The position numbers were made by a program, and so were the translations under genes. Of a stretch of 64,000 bases of DNA, positions 17,014 to 25,029 are shown in pieces. Source of the DNA: Prostheceraeus crozeri (taxonomy: Eukaryota; Platyhelminthes; Polycladida; Euryleptidae); assembly GCA_907163375.1 (NCBI GenBank), contig CAJQUW010014406.1:248001-312000 (forward strand), written 5' to 3'. Within the stretch, counting starts at the first letter, position 1. Each line of letters opens with the position of its first letter. The notes below the pieces were generated by a model. It searched no databases. It saw only the letters and a list, made by a program, of their open reading frames with translations, and was not told the DNA's origin.

Positions 17014-17343
17014 CTAACTATTGCGACATAAGTGACACTCGAAATGAGCAATATCACAGTGGTTACATTGGCAAAGTTGAATGCAATTACGTATGAAACA
17101 GCGTTGACAAAAAGCATGCTTACATCTCTTGAAGATGCGCTTTTCATTTCCATCCTTTCGCTTACATACATCGCAACACATAGTTTCACCGTTACTGATG
17201 TCTATAGCAAGTCTTTTTGAAGATATGAATTTGCTAGCCTTTTCTAAATAATAGACGCATGTACAGAAGGAATATACTTCGAGAGTGAGCAGACATAGCT
17301 CGAAAACCAGTTGTGCCACAATCAAGTACCACTGCATTTTCAA
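17014..17343 (-). CDS. membrane-anchored RING-type protein
   Basis: 109 residues. The N-terminal 33 residues form a hydrophobic segment (WYLIVAQLVFELCLL), likely a membrane anchor. The C-terminal half has a RING-like ligand series: CCDVCKRK, FKRCKHAFCQRC, then CQCNHCDIAHFECHLC. RING domains usually recruit E2 enzymes for ubiquitin transfer; that role is inferred only from the Cys/His pattern. The start overlaps the previous gene's stop by four bases, so both are likely translated from one message. Confidence 0.6.
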   Translation of the reverse strand: MKMQWYLIVAQLVFELCLLTLEVYSFCTCVYYLEKASKFISSKRLAIDISNGETMCCDVCKRKDGNEKRIFKRCKHAFCQRCFIRNCIQLCQCNHCDIAHFECHLCRNS

Positions 17344-17750
17344 TTCTTCTTTATGGAAAGTTGAATGTGAATATCTGAAATCGCTTCAATCACTAGACTG
17401 CTACCATGATGGTTAAATGCGTTAAGACGTTCAGCAATTTTTATCATATGCCTTTTAAAAAATTCTTGGGGGTGATCTACCACTTCCATTGAGTAAGAAG
17501 CAAAATGGAAAGATCGACTTTCCACCTCTTGCTTTCCAAAATGACTAAACTTAATTTTCGCAACTAATCGCGCCATGATAATGCTATCAGAGAATGTATT
17601 CATTAATTCTAGAAAAAGAGTGCTAGCATCATCGACCACTGCTTCGATGTCGGTCTCATCTTTATGAAATTTTATCACATAATCTTGAACAGCTCCTTTT
17701 AAACTTTGCCTATGAAAACGTAATGTTCCGCAGTCGTTTGAGAAAGACAT
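17340..17750 (-). CDS. conserved small Polinton protein, unknown function
   Basis: 136 residues. The end has the pattern SRSFHFASYSMEVVDHP, then FFKRHMIKIAERLNAFNHHG and IEAISDIHIQL. This resembles a small domain that I recall next to or fused to the polymerase in other Polintons, but I cannot name it with certainty. It is followed by the RING-type gene with a four-base overlap. No catalytic residues are apparent. Confidence 0.55.
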   Translation of the reverse strand: MSFSNDCGTLRFHRQSLKGAVQDYVIKFHKDETDIEAVVDDASTLFLELMNTFSDSIIMARLVAKIKFSHFGKQEVESRSFHFASYSMEVVDHPQEFFKRHMIKIAERLNAFNHHGSSLVIEAISDIHIQLSIKKN

Positions 17751-17837
17751 GATCGCCCTTTATCTAACCCATCCATTGCATGAAAACAACAACTCTTCTC
17801 ATAGTAACATTTATTGAATAACGGTAACAAGCATGCA

Positions 17838-18386
17838 TTATAAATCAATGGTTTGAAAGAGATAAAATAGATACAGCTGATAACTATCATACAGCGAGCA
17901 ATGATAACCATACAGGACTTTGGCAGTGTTGAGGTAAGGAGGAAAGAAGCATTGGTTATGAACGTAGCTACTACAACGAACAGACAAAATAGGAACACAC
18001 AAATCCTTAAAACGTTTCGTGACTTCATGATAATGTTGATTCACTCTACTATCCCAAGGTGGGAGCAAAATATCATCAATGATTAGATTGGGAAATACTT
18101 TCCTCTCCTTACCAGGATTATTACAAAAGATGCGTATAACATTGAAAGCAGCTAACCATCGTTTAAAGTCAATAAGAAGAGCACTCTCACAAGAAAAGCC
18201 ATAGTCTTGCAAATATTTCAGATTAAGTCCATGAATGTGTTTTCTCGCCCATTGATCAACATTGGGATCGCAGTTGGCATGTTGATGATAGACACTAACA
18301 ATCTGATATGTCCAATTGTTCATAGCAATAGCACTGAGCTCCTGTACAGGTTCACCCTCACAATCCATAAAAATGATGATAGAAGC
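17838..18386 (-). CDS. probable DEDD-type exonuclease or RNase H-fold nuclease, start supplied by splicing
   Basis: The frame opens at 18,386 directly after an acceptor-like TTCCGTTTTAG, with a stop just before. The first codons encode a hydrophobic strand, then MDCEGEPVQELSAI, a D-x-E motif as in DEDD exonucleases. The Met at 18,368 would cut off the strand the fold needs. Conserved-looking parts include HANCDPNVDQWARKHIHGLN and DFKRWLAAFNVI, which resemble nuclease motifs II-III. The spliced start would begin Ala-Ser, as in both ATG-only-exon genes. Assignment is from motif pattern only. Confidence 0.55.
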   Translation of the reverse strand, partial: ASIIIFMDCEGEPVQELSAIAMNNWTYQIVSVYHQHANCDPNVDQWARKHIHGLNLKYLQDYGFSCESALLIDFKRWLAAFNVIRIFCNNPGKERKVFPNLIIDDILLPPWDSRVNQHYHEVTKRFKDLCVPILSVRCSSYVHNQCFFPPYLNTAKVLYGYHCSLYDSYQLYLFYLFQTIDL

Positions 18387-18420
18387 CTAAAACGGAAATT
18401 TACACATCTAAGGAAACGTT

Positions 18421-18621
18421 CTATAACATATTACAAAATGAAGAATTACATCGATGCTTTTCACGACAAAATACACAAATGATATGATGGCAACGAAGAA
18501 GTAAAATGTATCTAATAAGACCACGTCTACGACACTCAAAGCACATAAGCGAATTGTCATAGGGTAGAGTTAGGAAAGGACTAGCAATTCTCCTTCTTTG
18601 ATTTGCGTTTTGATGTAGCAT
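18421..18621 (-). CDS. small RING-type Cys-rich protein
   Basis: From Met at 18,621, about 66 residues. An Arg-rich start (NQRRRIASPF) is followed by a zinc-ligand series CFECRRRG, LRCHHIICVFC and CNSSFC, which fits a small RING or B-box-like fold. It overlaps the end of the split gene by about 40 bases. The frame extends to 18,669, but the upstream part lies in the other coding frame. It is a second, separate RING-type protein in this element. Confidence 0.45.
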   Translation of the reverse strand: MLHQNANQRRRIASPFLTLPYDNSLMCFECRRRGLIRYILLLRCHHIICVFCREKHRCNSSFCNML

Positions 18622-18980
18622 TCTTCTCCGACTTGCGCTTCGTACCACTGCTGTTAAGGATTTGATCAATTATGTCGTCCACGTTGGGTGGTTTCGGAAT
18701 ATAAAGGATGGATTCCATATGCATGGAGAGAGAGGCTATTTTATTATCCTTGTGTCGACCATAATATAGCCCATTCACTTTGAAAAGGATATCCCAAGTA
18801 CCTTCTCCAAGCTCATCACATCTGATGGGTATTGAATGATCTCCATCCTTCTTATAGTAAGTACACCAATGTGACACCGGTAGGCAAATGTGATTACCAT
18901 CCCAAATCTTTCTATAGGGAGTATCCTTGTCATCTCTCGCCTTCCACTCTTGAGCAAGAGGAGTAGGAATGTCCATGTAC
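18581..18980 (-). pseudogene. 3' part of the rightmost element gene, split by a retrotransposon
   Basis: The frame opens just inside the retrotransposon target duplication at 18,968-18,980. It encodes about 130 residues with HWCTYYKKDGDHSIPI and WDILFKVNGLYYGRHKDNK, ending in a Lys/Ser/Arg-rich tail (a likely nuclear localisation signal). The 5' part lies 4.3 kb away at 23,317-23,692. The two flanks read in the same frame once the insertion and one duplicate are disregarded; a one-base difference between the duplicates lies at the junction. An ATG at 18,982 probably arose from the junction. Family not recognised. Confidence 0.65.
18968..18980. repeat. target-site duplication, left copy
   Basis: AATGTCCATGTAC here matches AATGTCACGTAC at 23,317-23,328 with one substitution and one indel. 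Confidence 0.65.
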
Positions 18981-19426
18981 ATACATTGTCATCGAGTGTG
19001 GTTTGGTCTGATACCTGTCTCTCGTGAAAATCTATGAAATTTGCCTTTTTTGTGATTCCTACGCGTCGGATTTAGTTGATCTTTACATCATTTTTCTCCT
19101 CGTGTCATCGTGCGTCGAGTGGTTATCCTCGTTTATCCCGTCCTCGCTTCGTTCTCTCATCCGACGGTGCTATCCTGTTTTGTGATCCGAGTCTTGTTCA
19201 CTTGCTGTGTTGCTGCCTGTTTGCGATCACGCGATTTCAAGGTCGTCAAGTGGTCATTCAGGCATATAGGTTGCAATCTTAGCATAGTATTGGCACGGAA
19301 TCTGGCACGTGTTTGGTTGGTGTAACGGTTGAGGGCTGGATTGGCGATATTTTTGTGCATTGGTTCGAATCCCGGTCATTTCAAATTTTGTCTGATCCTT
19401 TTATTATTTTGATAATTCTTCTGATC

Positions 19427-20191
19427 ATGAATAATAAAGACAAAACTCCAAAGGCCCGTGCGCTGCGATCAAATTCTACATCAGCAAATTCTTCTGATGA
19501 AGTTTCTATGTCGAGAATTGAGCAATTGATTACTCAGAAAATAAACGATGCAGTCACACAATTGGAAAACAAGATATGCTCAAAACTAGACAGACTTCTC
19601 AATAAGATAGATGTAATTGAGGGCAAATTGGAAAATGTTCAAGTAGAGCAACTTCGACTTTCTATTGAGCTGGATAAGGTGAAAGAGATCATCGTTGACC
19701 AACAACGCCTAATTGAACGCACGGAATCTGCAAAACGATTACCTTTTCTTATGGTATCCGGTGTCTCAGAATCAGAAATAAGAATTGATGGGCAGTCGTT
19801 ATCCACTGACTTAGAGAAGATAAGTTATTTGTGTACAGCTGCTTGTAACTCAAAAATTAACATTCAGTCCTGTGTAAGAGTTGGTAATTCTTCCATTTAT
19901 GGTCCACGACTACTGAAAATTGGATTTTTCAATATAAACGACAGACATGAAGTACTTCGATCGCAATCCAAGTTACGAAGAAATTTTGAATTTATTACGG
20001 ATTTTGGACGAGTATTTATTAATCCAGATGCAAGTCCTCTTACTCGTAAGGAAGACAAACGTTTACGACAAGCTATGAATCAGATCCGAGAATCAGCCGA
20101 TAAAAGTGACAAAGTGTATATAAAACGTGGTCAGTTATTCAAAAATAGCGAAGTCATCGACCGGTTTGACATACGAAATCAATTGTTTTGA
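19427..20191 (+). CDS. ORF1: non-LTR ORF1 protein, coiled coil plus RRM-like domain
   Basis: About 254 residues from ATG 19,427, chosen over the upstream in-frame Met at 19,313 because the intervening codons are hydrophobic and unlike an ORF1 start. A polar N-terminus is followed by a long coiled coil (LENKICSKLDRLLNKIDVIEGK). Then comes a folded part with RLPFLMVSGVSES and PRLLKIGFFN, which fits an RRM-like RNA-binding unit. It ends at TGA 20,189-20,191, in the same frame as ORF2. Confidence 0.75.
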   Translation: MNNKDKTPKARALRSNSTSANSSDEVSMSRIEQLITQKINDAVTQLENKICSKLDRLLNKIDVIEGKLENVQVEQLRLSIELDKVKEIIVDQQRLIERTESAKRLPFLMVSGVSESEIRIDGQSLSTDLEKISYLCTAACNSKINIQSCVRVGNSSIYGPRLLKIGFFNINDRHEVLRSQSKLRRNFEFITDFGRVFINPDASPLTRKEDKRLRQAMNQIRESADKSDKVYIKRGQLFKNSEVIDRFDIRNQLF

Positions 20192-23185
20192 CTCCCAAGC
20201 TTGGACTTTTCTTCAGTGAGTTCGCTCCTGTATTCGTATTCTCGGTTTTTGGTATCATTCTACGCTAACTCTGTATCTTCATTATCTCCTTATTTTTCCA
20301 ATTTGATTTACGATTTATCCCTACGGCAGTTTCCCAGTCCTCCATGTGACTACAATCATACAGTAGACTCTGATAATAAAATGCTATGTTTTTATGCAAA
20401 CGCAAGATCTCTGGTTAATAAAGTCGATACATTACGTATGTATGCTGCTGAAGTCGATCCCACGTTAATTTTCATTACCGAGACATGGGCCCATGATGAA
20501 TTGCCAGATGCCTACTTTTCCATTCCTAATTATACTCTGTACAGATGTGATCGAGCTGGACGTAGAGGAGGTGGAGTTATGATATACGTGAAATGTGACG
20601 TCTTATCCTCGTATATCATTCGTACAGTCGACAAAGCTTATGACGCGATTTCCATATTCATCATAAACGATGAAAACGAGAAAATTGGATTTTCATGTGT
20701 ATATAGACCCCCAAATGTTGATATAAATGATGATTCATTGTATCATTTTTTGAATAACTCTTTTGAAGATGATTATGCCAACTACTGTATTGTTGGAGAT
20801 TTCAACTATCCCGAAATAGATTGGTGTTCTTCAAGTATAATAAGTGTAATTGACAATCCCCTTGTCGAATGGTATTTCTCGAACTACCTAATTCAGAACG
20901 TTTGCAATTCTACACGACGCCAGTCTGACAGTTTACTGGACTTAATATTTACAACAAACGGTCTAGTCGCTGAAAATGTTCAAGTCATGGATACTTTTGA
21001 TAAATCCGATCATTCAATAATTCAATGGGAATTGGAATTATTACCTTATAAACCACCAACAAATGCAAGTAGAAAAATGTATCTATATTCCAAAGCTAAA
21101 TGGAAGCAACTTCGGAAATTGATCAATGATTTTGACTGGAGTTATCTTGATAATGTACAAAATGTAAATGATATTTGGATATTCTTTTTAGAGTCTTTCA
21201 AACATATGATCGAGTCCTGTATTCCAAGTAAAAGTAAAACTATTTGGTCTCCGAAATGCTGTAGCTATGTGAGGACGGCGCTTCGTCGACGTAGACGGTG
21301 TTGTGTTAATGCAAAACTAAATCCTTCATTATTGAACTCCATTAAATTACAGGTAGCAGAAGAAAATTTAATTGAAAAAAAGAAAAAGGCAGTTTATGAG
21401 CATGAAAAGAAAGTTGCATTACAATACGCATCAAACAAACAATCTTTTTGGAAATACGTAAATTCAAAATTAAAGAAAAATCACATTGCCAATACGTTTA
21501 AAGGACCGAATGATGAAGCGATTTATCATGGAAATGACATTTCTGAAAGCTTTAATGATTATTTTTCAACTGCATTTTCAAATCTTGGTGTTTCTGGTAC
21601 TGATTATCACAGTATTGCTGTCAACCAAACATATGATTCAATGATTCTCCCATGTTTCTCACCCGAAAATGTTTTCAAAGTTTTGAATACTTTGCCAAAC
21701 TCTGGGACAGTTGACATTGACAATTTATCTTATGTTATCTTAAAAAAAGTCGCATTTTTCCTTTCACCGATATTATCCAAATTATTCAATCTTTCATTTC
21801 AAACTGCAACGATACCTGATGGGTGGAGACTTGTCATGATAACACCAATTCACAAATCAGGAGCAAAGAATGTTATTTCAAATTATCGACCTGTAGCAAT
21901 ATCAAGTGTTGTTTGTCGAGTTATGGAGAGAATCGTCAGAGAATCGATCGTAACTTATTGCTTAGATAATGAAATTATCCACTCTTCTCAACACGGTTTT
22001 TTACCAGGAAAGTCCACAGAAACAGCTGGTTTGAGTTTCTTTGACTTTTTGTGCAGAAATGCAGACCTAAGTTATAACATTGATGTGCTATTCCTCGACT
22101 ACAAAAAAGCGTTTGAAAGTGTTCCTCATGACCGCCTCGTATCTAAAATGGTTAAGTATGGTTTCGATGACGTACTATTAAAATGGATCAGAAATTATTT
22201 TAACGACAGAAAACAAATGGTTATTTATAACGGCCATCGATCATCTCTGAGGCATATCCGAAGTGGTGTTATTCAGGGGTCTGTTCTCGGCCCGATCCTA
22301 TTCGACATCTATATGAATGATTTCGAAGTCGATTTTGAATATAGTTTTGTTGTGAAATATGCCGATGATATAAAGCTACTCGTAGCTAATGTTTGGTCTG
22401 AACGAGGTGCTGATAATGATTATGAAGACAGACTTCAATTAGATGTTCAGAAATTACAAATTTGGAACGACACCAACGGAATGACTTTGAATTTGGAAAA
22501 ATGTCGGATGATGCACATTGGAGCCAACAACACACGTATTCCAGTGCATGTGTGTGGTATTCCTATTCCCATCACCAATTCATACAAAGATTTGGGCATT
22601 ATAATCACCGATCAATTATCTTTTGATGAACATATTAACGGTATGGTAAACAAAGCACGTCAAAGACTTGGCCTCATACGAAGAACATTTTGTCATTGTG
22701 AACAGCAAATCTCAATAACATTATATAAGACACACGTACGTTCAGTTTTAGAATATGGGAGTCTGATATGGCATCCTTACAAAGTGAAAAACATTAATAA
22801 AATTGAAGGTGTTCAAAGAAGGATGACAGGATCTTTCCAGAATCTTCGTCACTTACCATATCGTGAAAGACTCAAAGAATTGAATCTGCTATCATTGAGT
22901 ACTCGTCGTATAAGGTATCAACTGATATTTCTCTATAAGATGTTTCATGGTCGGATCAATGTTGATTTTCGCGAATTGTTTCATGTAGTAACCGATTTTA
23001 GAACTAGAGGTAATCATCTTCGAATACAGCCGAAAAACAGCAGACATGACTATCGTCGACATTTTTTTACATCGAGCATTGCTAAGTATTGGAACATGTT
23101 ATCCGACGATGAAATTAATAATAACTCATTATCTCAATTTAAATCAACATTGCAAAGTCTATTTCTGAGACTTGATATGTGGTAA
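20192..23185 (+). CDS. ORF2: non-LTR ORF2: AP endonuclease and reverse transcriptase
   Basis: The frame is open directly after the ORF1 TGA. The first ATG is at 20,382 (MLCFYANARSL), where the endonuclease begins. Endonuclease motifs are FITETWAHDE, CVYRPPN, IVGDFNYPEIDW and SDHSIIQWE. Reverse transcriptase motifs are NYRPVAISSVVCRVME, QHGFLPGKSTE, FLDYKKAFESVPHDRL, GVIQGSVLGPILF and KYADDIKLL, with catalytic YADD. A C-terminal CR1-like tail has LEYGSLIWHPY. No break is seen over about 930 codons. Since no ATG lies between the ORF1 stop and 20,382, translation may depend on reinitiation or readthrough. Confidence 0.9.
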   Translation, partial: LPSLDFSSVSSLLYSYSRFLVSFYANSVSSLSPYFSNLIYDLSLRQFPSPPCDYNHTVDSDNKMLCFYANARSLVNKVDTLRMYAAEVDPTLIFITETWAHDELPDAYFSIPNYTLYRCDRAGRRGGGVMIYVKCDVLSSYIIRTVDKAYDAISIFIINDENEKIGFSCVYRPPNVDINDDSLYHFLNNSFEDDYANYCIVGDFNYPEIDWCSSSIISVIDNPLVEWYFSNYLIQNVCNSTRRQSDSLLDLIFTTNGLVAENVQVMDTFDKSDHSIIQWELELLPYKPPTNASRKMYLYSKAKWKQLRKLINDFDWSYLDNVQNVNDIWIFFLESFKHMIESCIPSKSKTIWSPKCCSYVRTALRRRRRCCVNAKLNPSLLNSIKLQVAEENLIEKKKKAVYEHEKKVALQYASNKQSFWKYVNSKLKKNHIANTFKGPNDEAIYHGNDISESFNDYFSTAFSNLGVSGTDYHSIAVNQTYDSMILPCFSPENVFKVLNTLPNSGTVDIDNLSYVILKKVAFFLSPILSKLFNLSFQTATIPDGWRLVMITPIHKSGAKNVISNYRPVAISSVVCRVMERIVRESIVTYCLDNEIIHSSQHGFLPGKSTETAGLSFFDFLCRNADLSYNIDVLFLDYKKAFESVPHDRLVSKMVKYGFDDVLLKWIRNYFNDRKQMVIYNGHRSSLRHIRSGVIQGSVLGPILFDIYMNDFEVDFEYSFVVKYADDIKLLVANVWSERGADNDYEDRLQLDVQKLQIWNDTNGMTLNLEKCRMMHIGANNTRIPVHVCGIPIPITNSYKDLGIIITDQLSFDEHINGMVNKARQRLGLIRRTFCHCEQQISITLYKTHVRSVLEYGSLIWHPYKVKNINKIEGVQRRMTGSFQNLRHLPYRERLKELNLLSLSTRRIRYQLIFLYKMFHGRINVDFRELFHVVTDFRTRGNHLRIQPKNSRHDYRRHFFTSSIAKYWNMLSDDEINNNSLSQFKSTLQSLFLRLDMW

Positions 23186-23281
23186 TCATGTTTTTTCTCA
23201 CATCTCGATCTTGTATACCGCATGTATTTTCCAATGACTGTTCAATGCCATTCAACAGGGTTGTGTATTTCTTTGCAATAC

Positions 23282-23282
23282 A

Positions 23283-23314
<32 letters not shown>

Positions 23315-23316
23315 TT
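23282..23316 (+). repeat. ATT microsatellite tail of the retrotransposon
   Basis: About ten ATT units close the 3' end, directly before the target duplication. Confidence 0.85.
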
Positions 23317-23692
23317 AATGTCACGTACTCCTCAATAATATCAAGTTGGTGGCGAATGTACGGACTCACGGGGATCAGTATGTAGTCCCCATACTGATTG
23401 TGCATTATCTTGACATCCGTGGAAGGGAGCATTCCCGTTTGGAGTACTACGCTATGATCGTCATAACGCAAGACTTGTTTAAATTTACGCTGTAGCGGTG
23501 TAGGATTATGTACCTTGGTTGTTTCTTCCACTGGCCTCAGTTGTAGATGATCTGACCGTAGCGAACCTTGTAACGTTTGACCGCCATTTTGTCCTACTAG
23601 TGCAGCAGATGGAGTAGATGCCTGAAAATGAAAAAAGATTGTATTAAGTTTACGTTCAAGGGAGGAGAGGGAGGGAAGTAGCGACTTACCAT
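23317..23692 (-). pseudogene. 5' part of the rightmost element gene, ATG-only first exon, split by a retrotransposon
   Basis: Exon 1 contributes ATG (23,692-23,690), directly followed by GTAAGT. The acceptor TTTTCATTTTCAG ends at 23,622 and exon 2 opens in frame at 23,621. The spliced N-terminus begins Met-Ala-Ser-Thr, as does the polymerase. About 100 codons follow (QRKFKQVLRYDDHSVVLQTG, then YGDYILIPVSPYIRHQLDII) before the retrotransposon. The rest of the gene is at 18,581-18,980. TATA and leader resemble those of polB, so the pair are mirror-image terminal genes. Function unknown. Confidence 0.7.
23622..23689 (-). other. intron directly after the start codon
   Basis: GTAAGT abuts ATG and the acceptor is TTTTCAG. 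It mirrors polB intron 1 at the other end of the element. Confidence 0.7.
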
Positions 23693-23792
23693 TTTAGTTG
23701 GATAATAGAATAGGGAACTAGGGAGAGAGAAAATGTGCGTCCGTCACTCGTGTGATTCAACGATGGAATGATTCTCACTGTGGAAGGCTCGC

Positions 23793-23800
23793 TATTTATA
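23793..23800 (-). promoter_or_regulatory. TATA box of the right inward promoter
   Basis: TATAAATA on the minus strand lies about 100 bases before the ATG, nearly the distance seen at the left end. The flanks share CATCCAATGA and GTGACGGACGCAC with the left promoter. Confidence 0.65.
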
Positions 23801-23859
23801 AAGAAATGCTTGATTCTCATTGGATGATGATCCTCATTGGACAATAACATCAAGCTGAT

Positions 23860-24665
23860 TCCAAATCTGGCCTCCGTTTTCCAATCCGATGCTTCGTTTT
23901 GAAGCTACAGCCCAAAACGTCCCAAATTCTAACTCTGTCGTTTTTCGCCAATGTCCCAAAATCTTAAATGGCGTCTCACATCTAAACGAAGACAGATAGG
24001 AACAAGCCGATTCTTTCACTGAATTTGTCTCACTCTTAGCTTTCAAACGAGTAGCTGTAAGACAAAACCCGTCCACTAGAACCAAAGTTAGAAGATTGCT
24101 GTCGGGGGGGGGGGTCAGTGAAATTTGATGAAAAATGTTTTGGTGACGGTCCCAGGTCGAAATTCCACACTTTGGAAAATTTTCAATATTTTACCCATAC
24201 AAAGTCACTCTGACACTTAGGATTTTTTCAGGTAAGCGAGCTCCGACCTAAAATCTTGTAACCGCTCTAACTTTTGAACGAAGACAGATAGGAACAAGCC
24301 GATTCTTTCACTGAATTTGTCTCACTCTTAGCTTTCAAACGAGCTATCGCACGACAAAATCCGTCCACTGGAAGCAAGCTGTCCAGAGGGGGGGGGACGT
24401 CAGCCGAAAACTTTTTCTCTCCGATTGACTTGAAACTCACCCTACCGATGCAGAATTTCACGCTGAATCCGAATCTGACCTCCGTTTTCTCATCCGATGC
24501 TTCGTTTGGACGCTACACACCAAAACGTCCCAAATTCTAACTCTGTCGTTTTTCGAAAAATGTTGAAAATTTTTTCTCACCGATTGACTTGAAACTCACC
24601 CTACCGATGCAGAATTTCACGCTGAATACGAATCCGACCTCCGTTTTCTCATCCGACCACTCCTT
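23860..24665. repeat. interleaved direct repeats right of the element
   Basis: A unit containing CTGACCTCCGTTTTCTCATCC, CAAAACGTCCCAAATTCTAA and CTCTGTCGTTTTTCG occurs at about 23,870, 24,480 and (in part) 24,635. A second unit, with AACGAAGACAGATAGGAACA through TTAGCTTTCAAACGAG, occurs at 23,990 and 24,280. The block CACCGATTGACTTGAAACTC occurs at about 24,422 and 24,577. No gene is seen. Short frames here are repeat shadows. Confidence 0.75.
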
Positions 24666-25000
24666 CCACTCGAAACAACCCATTTTACAACCCAACATTC
24701 AGCAGATTGCACCAAAAACATCACACACTATAGCCTCAAGACTAATCCTGGCGGTCGCCCACGTCAACCTAGACGGTCGCCCACGTCAACCAGGCGGTCG
24801 GACCAACTCACCCGAGTCTCACACTCTGTCGTTGCAGAGGGGGGGGGGACGTCAGCGAACATGTTGTGAACGTGGACCCACCTGGCCGGCACACCACGAC
24901 AGACCACAACCTCTGTCGTTCCAGAGGGGGGGGGACTCAGACACGAAGCACCACGGCGGCCGACCACGACACTCTGCCGTGCCAGAGGGGGGGGGGACTC
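24100..25000. repeat. five poly-G motifs, several with a small hairpin
   Basis: Runs of 9-11 G lie at 24,104, 24,388, 24,839, 24,926 and 24,987. Four follow CAGAG, and three of these are preceded by CTCTG, giving CTCTG-loop-CAGAG hairpins. After each run comes GTCAG, ACGTCAG or ACTCAG. The flanking 24,750-25,000 is GC-rich with CGGTCGCCCACGTCAACC repeated. The reading frames here are low complexity and are not called. Confidence 0.7.
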
Positions 25001-25029
25001 AGCGATGGCGGCCATCTTGCGCGGTCCAG

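Larger units (their letters stand above)
18981..23316 (+). mobile_element. full-length non-LTR retrotransposon, Jockey/CR1-like
   Basis: About 4.3 kb with a 5' untranslated part (18,981-19,426), ORF1, ORF2 and an ATT-repeat tail. It is flanked by a near-exact 12-13 base target duplication. It interrupts the rightmost gene of the virus-like element. Both ORFs are long, so the insertion looks young. The AP-endonuclease plus reverse transcriptase architecture and the microsatellite-like tail point to the Jockey/CR1/Rex1 side of non-LTR elements. The exact clade needs a tree. Confidence 0.9.

Noticed and set aside
16971..17189. Minus-strand ORF overlapping the RING-type gene
   Set aside because: A shadow frame of the Cys-rich gene; it lacks its own signals.
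17699..18028. Hydrophobic minus-strand ORF overlapping the exonuclease-like gene
   Set aside because: It is a shifted reading of that gene and its flank, with no independent support.
2..23692. A CRISPR array or bacterial-type operon
   Set aside because: Repeats lack regular spacers, and the genes have introns, TATA boxes and poly(A) signals.
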